Shown here piece by piece: positions 1 through 7,587 of a stretch of 64,000 bases of DNA (position 1 is its first letter; every line of letters begins with the position of its first letter). Below the pieces are notes generated by a model. That model was not told the DNA's origin. It ran no database searches and saw only the letters and a list, made by a program, of their open reading frames with translations. Origin of the DNA: JBPEWY01 sp965224095 (GTDB lineage: Bacteria > Bacteroidota > Bacteroidia > Flavobacteriales > Flavobacteriaceae); NCBI GenBank assembly GCA_965224095.1, contig OZ245039.1, positions 2,170,001 to 2,234,000 on the forward strand. The letters run 5' to 3'. The position numbers were made by a program, and so were the translations under genes.

Positions 1-37
1 CTACCTTTTTATCTGCTTTATTCTTGAAGTAGTTCAT
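1..37 (-). CDS. Possible N-terminus of a gene running off the left edge
   Basis: On the minus strand an ATG at 35-37 opens a frame of 12 codons that is still open at base 1. It follows an AT-rich stretch with no stop, as many starts do in this genome. Only 12 residues (lysine- and aromatic-rich) are visible, so nothing can be said about the product, and the open frame may be chance. Confidence 0.2.
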   Translation of the reverse strand, partial: MNYFKNKADKKV

Positions 38-264
38 TAATTAACTTTTGTTACTTTGAACTATCCCTGTTTTCTATGGACCAACTATCAAATCAAGTGC
101 TTTCGTAAAAAGGGTGATAATCCCCCTTAATTTCACTTGTTAATTCCTTAAATTGAACATTATTCCCTATTACAGTAAGTTTGAAACCTTGTATAACAAG
201 TGTACGAAGTAAGCTTTAGGCTTATTTATTAGCTATTGGAAAGAAAAATAGAAAGTATGGACAA

Positions 265-1140
265 ATGAAAAATCTAGTTTTAGTTCTATCGATTTGCATT
301 TCTCATCAAATTGCCTTGGGGCAAGTGATTGATATGCATATGCATGGCTACGATTCCATTAATTTCTATGGTGGACAGCCACATCCCTTTACCGGGCTAA
401 GCTCTCCCCCTACTATTGAAGAGCATATGAAAGAAACCGTTGAAATGATGGATAAATGCAATATTGAATATGCCGTCATCTGTCAAAATATGGAAGCAAT
501 TGAACCATATGTGAAAGCTGATTCAAGGTTTATTCCCGGCTATGCGGATGCAGGAAATAAATTGATGCCTATTACGCAGTTCGAGCAATATATCAAAGAA
601 GGAAGGATTAAAGTATTTGGAGAGATTTATGCAATTTATCAAGGAACCACACTAGCTGACCCTAAATACGAACCTTACTTGAAAGTTTGTGAACAATATC
701 AAATCCCGGTAGCTTATCACTGCGGACCGGCTCTCAGTGTTCGTTCTGGACCAACAAGACGGGCGGACAAAACAGACCCGCTGCTTATAGAAGATGTACT
801 GAAAAAATTTCCTGAATTGAAAGTATATCTCATGCATGCAGGAGCACCACATTTTGACAATACAGTACTAATGATGATGTACTATCCAAACTTATATGTT
901 GATATATCTCCCCTAAATTGGATTCATCCCATTGGCGAGATGTGGGTTGAAGACTTTCTAAAGAAGGCAAAAAAAGGACTTCTACTTGATAGAGTAATGT
1001 GGGGTTCAGATCAAATGGTATGGCCTGGAAGTATAAAATTATCTATTGATAGATTAAATGATGTTAAGTATCTGACCGATAAAGAAAAACGTATGATCTT
1101 ATATGACAATGCCAGGAAATTCCTGGGATTAGATAAATGA
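265..1140 (+). CDS. Secreted amidohydrolase-family metal hydrolase
   Basis: This 291-aa protein starts with a signal peptide (about 20 residues, ending ALGQ), so it is probably periplasmic or exported. The mature part is a TIM-barrel amidohydrolase of the Amidohydro_2 type: an HxH metal motif (DMHMH, H25/H27), a strand-end histidine in AYHCG (H152), another in MHAGAP (H191) and a late aspartate in WGSDQ (D249). These are the usual metal and catalytic positions of the superfamily. The substrate cannot be read from the sequence; related proteins hydrolyse or decarboxylate small cyclic or aromatic compounds. No partner gene lies beside it. It is on the plus strand, opposite to the mobilization genes that follow, so it may be cargo or older flanking DNA. 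Confidence 0.75.
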   Translation: MKNLVLVLSICISHQIALGQVIDMHMHGYDSINFYGGQPHPFTGLSSPPTIEEHMKETVEMMDKCNIEYAVICQNMEAIEPYVKADSRFIPGYADAGNKLMPITQFEQYIKEGRIKVFGEIYAIYQGTTLADPKYEPYLKVCEQYQIPVAYHCGPALSVRSGPTRRADKTDPLLIEDVLKKFPELKVYLMHAGAPHFDNTVLMMMYYPNLYVDISPLNWIHPIGEMWVEDFLKKAKKGLLLDRVMWGSDQMVWPGSIKLSIDRLNDVKYLTDKEKRMILYDNARKFLGLDK

Positions 1141-1252
1141 AATCTCATTTATTACCAATCATACAATATTCATGTCGGCCAACATCTATATGTTGCTAAA
1201 TCAAATTGTTAGGGAAAATTAAAATAAACTGTCAACATTCAAACTCAAAACT

Positions 1253-1984
1253 ATGAACAACCCTTTTCAAATTCAAAGAGAATTACGTTATGGAGCACCA
1301 GTTTGTGATGAAATACTTACTGGGAGATACTTTACAATTGGTTATTCCTGGTATTTCCGACAAGCAAAATGGGTGCTAGAAATTATTAACCCAAATGCCC
1401 GATTTGAGTGGGAAGTGGAACGTAAAGATAATTTCAGAGCAGACATTCGAATACCAAGGAGATTTAGAGCAGGGTTAAAGGCTTATAAAAACAGTGGTTA
1501 TGACAGGGGGCATCTAGTGGCAAGTGCAAATCACGATGAGCTGGAAATTCAGAACAGTGAAACGTTTTTGTTGTCCAACATGTCGCCTCAAAAACCAGAA
1601 TTTAATAGAAGGCTTTGGAGGGACCTTGAAATGGCAATTCGAGATTTAAATGATAAACCTAATATTCTTGAAACTTATGTCTTAACAGCACCTGTTTTTT
1701 ATTTTGATCAAAAAATTGAAACTATTGGAGATGAAAATGAAAAGTACGGTATTGATGTACCTATTCCACATGCATTCGTAAAAAGTATCTTAGCGGAAGA
1801 TAATAAGGGTAGATTAAAGTTGTGGACCTTCGAAATGGAGAATAAAAGATTGACTGGTCAGTTAGAAGATTATCTAGTTGTCACTTATGATGTAGAACAA
1901 AAAGTTGGGGGCAGATTTTGGAATAAGGTAGCAGGTGGAGATTTACATTCTCAAAAAAGAAAACCTGGTAAAATGTGGAAATAG
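1253..1984 (+). CDS. DNA/RNA non-specific endonuclease (NUC1/Serratia nuclease family), no signal peptide
   Basis: This 243-aa protein has the beta-beta-alpha-metal nuclease signature: DRGH with the general-base histidine at H87, followed by SNMSPQ with the Mg2+-ligand asparagine at N109 and a conserved FNRRLW...E helix. Family members cut DNA and RNA non-specifically. Most family members carry a signal peptide, but this N-terminus (MNNPFQIQRELRYG) is hydrophilic, so the enzyme should stay in the cytoplasm unless another route exports it. No immunity gene is recognisable next to it. It follows the amidohydrolase by 112 bases on the same strand and lies upstream of the mobilization module. The domain call is firm. 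The role (nucleotide scavenging, toxin or defence effector) is open. Confidence 0.85.
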   Translation: MNNPFQIQRELRYGAPVCDEILTGRYFTIGYSWYFRQAKWVLEIINPNARFEWEVERKDNFRADIRIPRRFRAGLKAYKNSGYDRGHLVASANHDELEIQNSETFLLSNMSPQKPEFNRRLWRDLEMAIRDLNDKPNILETYVLTAPVFYFDQKIETIGDENEKYGIDVPIPHAFVKSILAEDNKGRLKLWTFEMENKRLTGQLEDYLVVTYDVEQKVGGRFWNKVAGGDLHSQKRKPGKMWK

Positions 1985-2253
1985 GGTTAATTAATTTGTA
2001 ATAACTAAGATTTAATCTGACAATTTATCACGTCAATTTTTTGAAAATAGCCTCTTCAAGAAAAGCTATGAAATGATCCCTGTTTAAAAGCATGGGTGTC
2101 CTGCACCCTAAACCAGATAGAATACTTCAGTACTTCTAACAGGTTCGAGTTTTTATGATTATTTAATGGTAATTCCTTATAGAAAAGAAGCATTTACCTT
2201 TACCGTTTTTTGTTCCTTCACACTATCTTGATAGTTTATTTGATTCACTTGTT

Positions 2254-2490
2254 TTGTTTGAAACTTGCCCATATAAATTATCCAACAGTTCTAAAAACTA
2301 TGAGTTTAATGTAGAGCAAACTTTAATAGAGTTCGTTAAAACCAAAGAGTTTCAGGATTATTATGTGTATGGGTTCCCCTTTGATGTATGCTTTCAACGT
2401 TTTTTGGTTTCAAAGTATTCAGGGATTAAACCTCTTAAATATGCTCAATATATTAAACTGGAAAATGCACTGGGTAATTTTTCCAGATAA
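2254..2490 (+). CDS. Unrecognised short ORF, possible gene remnant
   Basis: A 78-codon frame from a TTG start. The same frame is open back to 2173 without an ATG, so it looks like the tail of something larger. It ends one base before the stop of the convergent coupling-protein gene. The last 45 residues (GF, five residues, F-Q-R-F, then SGIKP and Y) faintly resemble the second helix-turn-helix of AraC-type regulators, but with a one-residue insertion and no first HTH. I do not recognise it with confidence. It could be a decayed fragment or chance. Confidence 0.25.
   Translation: MFETCPYKLSNSSKNYEFNVEQTLIEFVKTKEFQDYYVYGFPFDVCFQRFLVSKYSGIKPLKYAQYIKLENALGNFSR
2458..2486 (-). terminator. Hairpin downstream of the mobilization operon
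   Basis: CTGGAAAA (2458-2465) and TTTTCCAG (2479-2486) form an 8-bp stem with a 13-nt loop just past the stop of the coupling-protein gene. No clean U-tract follows on the minus strand, and the stem lies inside the short plus-strand ORF, so the terminator role is weak. Confidence 0.3.
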
Positions 2491-4095
2491 TTATACTTCG
2501 TCATTATAACTTTTAAACAGTGCTTTTATCTCCCAATGAATACGGTTGTAGTTTTTTCTTAATTCCTCCTTGTCATTTACTTTTTCTTCCGGGAGGGATT
2601 TTTGAAGTTTTTCCTTTTTAAACTGAATCTTTTGATCTTTGCCATCAGCCAACACCACAAACTCTCCTTGCCTTAGTCCATAAAAGGTTGAGGCTCTGTT
2701 TTTGGCTACTTCCCTTTCTCCCTTGGTGATTCGTGTATCAAAGTCCAGGTTATAGCCCCTATTAATACTAGTGGTTTCTCTTTTAACGATCTCAAAAAAG
2801 CGTTCGTAGTATTTGGCGGTATCTGGATCATTGGCCTTGCCAAAGAACTGATAGGATAAATTGCTAAGGATAGCCTTGCTGGCCATAGGGCCATACATCA
2901 GATCATTTTGTACTTTATCCTGAAGTACATATACTGTGGTTATATCATAGCTTCTTAGGGTGGCGGGTATTCTGTGCATGTTTAGTAGTCGTATGGTGGA
3001 GGCCTCTTCCATTAATAAAAAGGAGGGGTTTCTGTCTCGTATACTCATCTGTTTGGTAATGGTGTGGATGATGGTTGCAATTACCGGGGATAGCGAGGTT
3101 TCTATCCTAGGGTTGTTGACTATAGCTACTACTCCCTTACTTTCAGGGTGATTGATATTTAGGTTTAACTCATCTGCCGACAGGGTCATAAAGATCTTTT
3201 CGGTACTGATCTTTTTAAAGGCATTGGATAGGGTACTTTTTACTCCGGCTGTTTGCCGTTCTGAGTCTACTCCCTCTATAAAGGCTCCGGCCATGGCCCT
3301 GGAGGTGGTATTGCCATTTAAGAATTTAATAAGCCCCTGAGTGCTTAAGGATTGATACAGGGCAATAATATGGGGAAGGGTACAATAGTCCGGGTAATCG
3401 GTTTTTAACCGCCAGATCATCCCTCCTATCAGACCCTCCACCACATCATTAAAAAAACGGCTGGTGGCATTCATTCTTGATGGGTCTTGTTCCAACAGGT
3501 TTTCTACCAGTACCCTGGATACTTCATTAACACTTTCTTCATCGGGAAGGTATCTAGATGCTATGGGGTTTACCCTGGTGTGGGCCTTGTCAAAAGAGAT
3601 TATATGAAAGGGGAGTCCTTTTTCCTTAAAAATGGGATAGGCCAGTTCGGTGATCTCAAAGTTTTTGTAGTCATGGATCACTCCGCTAAAATGATGGGCC
3701 TTAAAGTGTTTTAAAAGGGCCAGTACCACACTCTCGGTCTTACCACTACCCGCAGCTCCTATTATTGCGATCCCTCTTCTAATATTGTTAAGGGTCAGCT
3801 TTCCTTTTTTATGTTTGATCTTTAGCTTATAGCGGGCATCTATACCATCGTTTTGGGGTTTGGGGAAATATACCAATAACAGAATATTGATAAAATACAG
3901 GGGTACGCCCCTGGTAAGCAAATTAAATGCCCAATCACGGATTTGCTCCTGGGCCTGGTAATCCAGTGCCAATAGGATACTGATCCAAAGGATATTAAAG
4001 ATATAGCCCAAATGGTACATTCTGATCAGTACCAGACATATAATGCTCCCTAGTAAAATATCTATTGCGATTTGTATAAGAATTGTTTGTTCCAT
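2491..4095 (-). CDS. Type IV coupling protein (TraG/VirD4-like, MobC-type) of a mobilizable element
   Basis: This 534-aa inner-membrane ATPase would deliver the relaxase-DNA complex to a type IV secretion channel. The N-terminal ~85 residues are hydrophobic (two to three membrane segments). They are followed by a Walker A motif (GAAGSGKT, about residue 113) and a Walker B-like motif (FLLMEEAS, about residue 360), the order and spacing of TraG/VirD4 proteins. The C-terminal ~50 residues are charged and lysine-rich. The frame is intact. It is the last gene of the leftward run mobA-mobB-this gene, and its ATG lies 11 bases beyond the mobB stop. No mating-pair-formation gene is present in the window, so the element would need a helper conjugation system. 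Confidence 0.88.
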   Translation of the reverse strand: MEQTILIQIAIDILLGSIICLVLIRMYHLGYIFNILWISILLALDYQAQEQIRDWAFNLLTRGVPLYFINILLLVYFPKPQNDGIDARYKLKIKHKKGKLTLNNIRRGIAIIGAAGSGKTESVVLALLKHFKAHHFSGVIHDYKNFEITELAYPIFKEKGLPFHIISFDKAHTRVNPIASRYLPDEESVNEVSRVLVENLLEQDPSRMNATSRFFNDVVEGLIGGMIWRLKTDYPDYCTLPHIIALYQSLSTQGLIKFLNGNTTSRAMAGAFIEGVDSERQTAGVKSTLSNAFKKISTEKIFMTLSADELNLNINHPESKGVVAIVNNPRIETSLSPVIATIIHTITKQMSIRDRNPSFLLMEEASTIRLLNMHRIPATLRSYDITTVYVLQDKVQNDLMYGPMASKAILSNLSYQFFGKANDPDTAKYYERFFEIVKRETTSINRGYNLDFDTRITKGEREVAKNRASTFYGLRQGEFVVLADGKDQKIQFKKEKLQKSLPEEKVNDKEELRKNYNRIHWEIKALFKSYNDEV

Positions 4096-4106
4096 GACTT
4101 TTATTT

Positions 4107-5123
4107 TTAAATGTTAATGGAGGCGGAAGCTGCGGCTCTTTCCACCCCTCGTTTTAGTTTATAAAAGGTTTTTAAGGCGAGTTGGGTTTTACTTAGCGGA
4201 AGATTAGGGAGCCGTATGTCTCTTTGTTTTAATAGCATAAATGCCAGCTTTCGGTGAGGTTTTGACATACCCAGTAATGTGCTTTGAAGGATTTTGGGAT
4301 CTTTTTTTAAGGCATTTTTGGCGGTATAGGTGTCTATATAATTTCTGTTGTAGTTAAAGAGTTTGTCAAAGGCTTTTTCAGTGGTTTTATAGAAATGGTC
4401 TTTGTTAAAACCTCATTGTACTTTTTTTCCGTGAAGCTCTACTTCCGAGGCTTTGTGTTTGGACATGGGTGACAGGCTTTTTCGGTTGGTCACATCATTT
4501 CTGCTAACAATGATATGAACATGGGTCTGGTTACCTTGTTTAAGCATGCCTTCTTTTATTAGTTTCCCATCTCGTTTATAGGGGGCCTGTTTTTCCAGTC
4601 TTTTGATTTCCTTTTTCATCTTTTTAATGTTTCCCTCTAGTTCTCCTCGCTCTACTTTTTGGATGTTGTTTTGTAGTCGGGCGATCTGTTTTCTATAGGA
4701 GGCATTTTCCTGTATCTCTTTTTCAAAACCTCTATAGGTTCGTTGGTGTTCGATCTTGGCATAATACTTTAGCTGATCCACGGTGATCTTTGGATCACGA
4801 TTAAAGGATTGGGCATAGGCCTTCATTACCTCCCGGGTATAGGCTTTTAGTTTTTCGGGGTCGTTCTTGATGTGGTTTAATTCTTTTGGACCGGGACTGA
4901 TAACTACCGAGTAAAATCTTGCTTCGGTTTGTTTTAATTTATAGGTATTGTTGTCTATTTCATTAATCACTTCTTCCGGATAAATATCTTCTCTGGTCTG
5001 ATTAAAAAACAGGGTTTTACTTTCTGTTTCCAGTCCGTCATTTTCTTTTTCGAGATAGGTCACATAATCGGATACACTTGACTGGTAGCCTTCTAGTTTT
5101 TGCGGGGTGATAGCGATATACAT
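4107..5123 (-). pseudogene. mobB: MobB relaxase (DUF5712-type) interrupted by an in-frame TGA
   Basis: The frame starts at 5123, two bases after the mobA stop, and gives 236 residues containing the relaxase histidine motif HVHIIVSR (about residues 199-206) before a TGA at 4413-4415. The same frame then continues for 101 more sense codons to TAA at 4107-4109. The codons after the TGA (GFNKDHFYKTTEKAFDKLFN and onward) read like ordinary MobB, which normally has Arg after GKKVQ. A single C-to-T change (CGA to TGA) therefore explains the stop, and the full gene would be 338 aa. MobB nicks oriT and leads the strand during mobilization. The catalytic core lies before the stop, so a 236-aa product might keep some activity. 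A sequencing error is the main alternative. Confidence 0.8.
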
Positions 5124-5125
5124 AA

Positions 5126-5674
5126 TTATTCGTTTTTTAATTGTTGTTTGTAACGGGCGAGCTCTTCGTTATTGATCTCGATTTTTAAATAGGGTTTTCC
5201 AAAGGAAGGTGTCACCTGAGTGATCTTATGTAAGAGGTAGTTTAAGAGTTCTTTTTTGTCTTTGTATTTGATCTCAAGACGCTCATATTTCATAATGGAA
5301 ACAGTTGTTTTTTCTGCTTCTATTTCCTCCGGGCTTTTCTCTAAAAACTTCTTTTCCACCAGTATGGGTTCGCTCTTTTTTGTATCGGCTTCAAACAGGG
5401 ATAAGAGCATGGTCTCAATATTGACCAAGGGAACATTATGGTTCTTTTCGACGCTTTTGATAATGGCAATAGCTGCATTGATACGCTTTCTGTTTTTCTC
5501 TATTTCATTATTAAGCTGAGGACCAAAGCGATCATAGGGGGAAACTCCATGCCAATAAAAAAAGTCCATCATACTCTCCAATGTCTGGGAATAGGTCTTG
5601 GAAATCTTCTTTGAAAAATGCTTAAAGCGCTTTATGGTTTCCACTCTTAATCGTATTACTGTAAATCCATCCAT
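5126..5674 (-). CDS. mobA: MobA, BfmA/BtgA-family mobilization (relaxosome) protein
   Basis: This 182-aa protein has the N-terminal pattern of BfmA/BtgA mobilization proteins (a short basic DNA-binding segment rich in K and R, then the aromatic FFYWHGVSPYDRFG stretch). These proteins bind oriT DNA and help the relaxase. The middle is charged and probably helical. It is the first gene of the mobA-mobB-coupling-protein operon, with only two bases before mobB. Two 13-bp dyads lie 21-76 bases upstream of its start and could be its own binding sites. No truncation is seen. Confidence 0.8.
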   Translation of the reverse strand: MDGFTVIRLRVETIKRFKHFSKKISKTYSQTLESMMDFFYWHGVSPYDRFGPQLNNEIEKNRKRINAAIAIIKSVEKNHNVPLVNIETMLLSLFEADTKKSEPILVEKKFLEKSPEEIEAEKTTVSIMKYERLEIKYKDKKELLNYLLHKITQVTPSFGKPYLKIEINNEELARYKQQLKNE

Positions 5675-5694
5675 TTTCTTTTATTTTTAAAGTC

Positions 5695-5750
5695 AATTGT
5701 TACAATTTCATTCCCTCTTTTCAAGTGGTTTCAAAGGAATTGTAACAATT
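5695..5750. promoter_or_regulatory. Pair of 13-bp dyad operators upstream of mobA
   Basis: AATTGT-T-ACAATT (5695-5707) and AATTGT-A-ACAATT (5738-5750) are each a perfect 6-bp palindrome around one base. Their centres are 43 bp apart, close to four helical turns, so a dimer on each would sit on the same face. They lie directly upstream of the mobA start, where autoregulation or relaxosome binding would be expected. The dyads are seen; the bound protein is inferred. Confidence 0.55.
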
Positions 5751-5794
5751 TTTACCTTTTATCGTTTATCTATTCGTTTTATAATCAACTGATT

Positions 5795-5846
5795 GTAAGT
5801 GTTTTACACTTACTGCAAACTCCATAACACGGCCTTGGCGTGTTAT
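5795..5846. other. Candidate origin of transfer (oriT) hairpins
   Basis: Two compact inverted repeats lie between mobA and the RadC-like gene. The first is GTAAGTGT/ACACTTAC (5795-5802 and 5806-5813, 3-nt loop). The second is ATAACACG/CGTGTTAT (5824-5831 and 5839-5846), which can extend by CC/GG with a bulged G. Bacteroidetes mobilizable elements usually carry oriT just upstream of the mob genes. The rest of the gene-free stretch 5675-6068 shows only the two upstream dyads, a pyrimidine run near 5850 and the RadC terminator. The nick site cannot be assigned. Confidence 0.45.
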
Positions 5847-6015
5847 CCTCTTGCTTTCTTTTTTTGCCCGCGTCGCAGACAAAATTTGAAACTTTACTTG
5901 AAGGTACTTGTCAAGGGGTTTTTTAAACATTGAAGTGGAAATTTTAAGAATGCTTATACTTAACTTTTAAGGAATCTGTAAAGCTTTGGAAGATCAGGTA
6001 AGAATCTTTTAAACA

Positions 6016-6042
6016 GAAAAAGCGATCAACTGGTGACCGCTT
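6016..6042 (-). terminator. Rho-independent terminator of the RadC-like gene
   Basis: On the minus strand AAGCG-G-TCA pairs with TGA-T-CGCTT around a 5-nt loop, immediately followed by five T residues (A-run 6016-6020). It starts 27 bases after the stop codon. Confidence 0.65.
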
Positions 6043-6068
6043 GTTTATCATTTTAGTTTTGATCTGAC

Positions 6069-6518
6069 CTACAAAAGCCCTTCATCTGCAAAGCTGTAAT
6101 AACTTCCTTTTGGGGTGATAATTAAATGATCCAATAGTTTTACATCGAGCAGGTTTGCGGCTTCTTGAATCTTTCTTGTAAGCTTGATATCTGATGTACT
6201 GGGTTTTAAAACTCCGGATGGGTGATTGTGCCCGATGATGATTCCAACCGTCAAAGATTTTATAACTACGGCAAATAGGATTCTGATATCAACCATAGTT
6301 GCTGTAATACCTCCCTGGGAGAGTTCGTATATCCCTTTTACTTTGTTGGCATTGTTTAGTAGAATGACTTTAAAGCATTCTCTAAGTGCGATGGTATCTT
6401 TATCCCATAACTGGTAAAAAAGCTCGGAGGCATCCTCGGACGATGCTATTTCTTTGGTTACATTTTCAGTCGCTGTTTCTATGTAACTTACTTTTATTTC
6501 GTTAACTTTGTGTCTCAT
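6069..6518 (-). CDS. RadC-family JAB-domain protein of the mobile element
   Basis: This 149-aa protein carries the full JAMM/MPN+ metal motif HNHPSGVLKPSTSD (H-x-H-x7-S-x2-D), which in this superfamily coordinates zinc. Chromosomal RadC is about 220 residues with a helix-hairpin-helix domain in front; this short form without it is the type common on Bacteroidetes conjugative and mobilizable elements. I start it at the ATG of MRHKVNEIK, because the longer frame back to 6566 would run through the terminator of the preceding ssb gene. Its function is not settled for the family (an antirestriction or DNA-processing role has been proposed). It has its own terminator downstream. Confidence 0.85.
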   Translation of the reverse strand: MRHKVNEIKVSYIETATENVTKEIASSEDASELFYQLWDKDTIALRECFKVILLNNANKVKGIYELSQGGITATMVDIRILFAVVIKSLTVGIIIGHNHPSGVLKPSTSDIKLTRKIQEAANLLDVKLLDHLIITPKGSYYSFADEGLL

Positions 6519-6552
6519 TGCTAATCGTTTTAATCGATTCATTAGTAATGAA

Positions 6553-6588
6553 GAAAAAGAGGGCAATACTTAGCGGTTGATGCCCTCT
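6553..6588 (-). terminator. Rho-independent terminator of ssb
   Basis: TGCCCTCT (6581-6588) and AGAGGGCA (6558-6565) form a perfect 8-bp stem with a 15-nt loop. On the minus strand it is followed by T5 (A-run 6554-6558). It lies 20 bases after the ssb stop and sets the minimum start of the next gene at 6518. Confidence 0.7.
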
Positions 6589-6607
6589 CTTTGTTTTTTA
6601 AAAATTG

Positions 6608-6952
6608 TTATGCTTCTGCCTTGTTTCCAAGTAGTAAAATCTCATTGGCTTCTACCTCGGTGATATAGCGTTTTTCTCCTGCTTCCGTAGTATAGGTTCT
6701 TGATTTTAGTTTTCCGCTTACAGCAATTTCCTTGCCTTTGTCGGTATACTTTTCGACAATCTCGGCAAGTTTACCCCAGGCCACTATAAAATGCCAATCG
6801 GTGCGTTGTGCTTTCTCTCCTTCTGAGTTTTTGTAATGCTCATTGGTAGCCAGTGAAAACCGTGCTACTTTCTTTCCGCTTTCTAACTGGGTTACTTTGG
6901 GTGCTTCTCCCAGGTTTCCAATTAACTGTACATTGTTCTTTAAATTACTCAT
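6608..6952 (-). CDS. ssb: Single-stranded DNA-binding protein of the mobile element
   Basis: This 114-aa OB-fold protein opens in the standard way (NNVQLIGNLGEAPKVTQLE) and has the FSLATNE and TDWHFIVAWGKLAE core motifs of bacterial SSB. It coats single-stranded DNA during transfer or replication. It ends at GNKAEA and lacks the acidic C-terminal tail (DDDIPF-like) through which chromosomal SSB recruits repair and replication proteins, which is usual for plasmid and element copies. A clear terminator follows. Upstream lies a long, structured, gene-free stretch (6953-7587) that may be its leader or an origin. Confidence 0.92.
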   Translation of the reverse strand: MSNLKNNVQLIGNLGEAPKVTQLESGKKVARFSLATNEHYKNSEGEKAQRTDWHFIVAWGKLAEIVEKYTDKGKEIAVSGKLKSRTYTTEAGEKRYITEVEANEILLLGNKAEA

Positions 6953-7109
6953 GACTTATAATATTTAAATGATTAATAAAAATTGATTTACTTTTTTTAT
7001 CCGAAGCGCTTTCTCTTTTTTGATTTTTTAACTTGCTCCCTGCTTCTTTTTTATGGATTTGATATGATTTCATGATTTTTTCTGTTGATTTACTTCTTTT
7101 AGAGCCTTC

Positions 7110-7255
7110 GCTGCTATCCCTTTTTTTGATGCTTACACGAGTTCAATATTTAGGGTTGACCTAAAGGATTTATAAATAGGGCTTTAGCCCGGCTTTATGC
7201 AATCCGGTCAAGCCCTAAATGTTGGTGTTTTGCTGTCAAAAAAAGGATAGGCAGC
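7110..7255. repeat. Nested inverted repeats, 146-nt extended stem
   Basis: Outer arms GCTGCTATCCCTTTTTTTGA (7110-7129) and TCAAAAAAAGGATAGGCAGC (7236-7255) pair over nearly their whole length. Inside lie ATTTAGGG/CCCTAAAT (7148-7155 and 7213-7220) and the alternative TAGGGCTT/AAGCCCTA (7177-7184 and 7210-7217). The region has no ORF. It could be a replication or transfer origin or a structured RNA leader of ssb. Confidence 0.6.
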
Positions 7256-7379
7256 AGGCAAAGGGTCTTTGGTAAATTCAAAAGGGGAAAAAGCGGGGAA
7301 TAGCAAACGTCATAGAAGTCAGGGGAGCAAATTTTAATTCATTTTAAAATGGAGTCCGAACCCATAATCAAATAGTAGG

Positions 7380-7512
7380 TTACTGCCCCTATCCGATTTT
7401 TATGTGCCGCTAATCTTTCCGAATCGCTCTAAAAATCGAATAGAGCCGAAACTGCGTTTCGGTGCAGTAAAAGTTATGGTAAGAATAACCGATCCAATTG
7501 GATGGATCGGTT
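7380..7512. other. Three-way-junction-like structured region plus a following hairpin
   Basis: Perfect pairings are nested as in a folded RNA: closing stem TTACTGC/GCAGTAA (7380-7386 and 7464-7470), arm CGATTTTT/AAAAATCG (7394-7401 and 7431-7438), arm CCGAAAC/GTTTCGG with a 3-nt loop (7446-7452 and 7456-7462). Next to it is a separate 9-bp hairpin AACCGATCC/GGATCGGTT (7487-7495 and 7504-7512). There is no ORF here. The pairings are read directly; whether it acts as RNA or as a DNA origin is unknown. The remainder of 6953-7587 shows nothing else I can name. Confidence 0.45.
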
Positions 7513-7535
7513 GGGGCTTTAAAGTATTGAGACAT

Positions 7536-7565
7536 AAAAAAACCTACTTCTTTAGGAAATAGGTT
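7536..7565 (-). terminator. Rho-independent terminator of the 135-aa gene
   Basis: On the minus strand AACCTA...TAGGTT (7560-7565 with 7541-7546, plus an inner GAA/TTC) forms a stem followed by seven T residues (A-run 7536-7542), 22 bases past the stop of the 7588-7995 gene. Confidence 0.65.
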
Positions 7566-7587
7566 CTTCTTAAATTGGTTTTAAGGA

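Noticed and set aside
2254..2490. AraC-family regulator
   Set aside because: Only the second-helix region resembles AraC, with a one-residue insertion and no first HTH; kept as an unrecognised ORF.
1..2490. Second attachment site (copy of the tRNA 3' end) marking the left end of the element
   Set aside because: Reading both strands, I found no stretch matching the tRNA 3' sequence (GGTTCGAGCCCAGG-like); the left boundary is not visible.
4413..4415. TGA in mobB as a selenocysteine codon
   Set aside because: No stem-loop of SECIS type follows, MobB has no known redox residue there, and relatives have arginine after GKKVQ; a nonsense change or sequencing error is simpler.
6519..6566. Longer N-terminus of the RadC-like protein (start at 6566)
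   Set aside because: It would run through the ssb terminator hairpin (6553-6588); the ATG at 6518 gives the normal family start.
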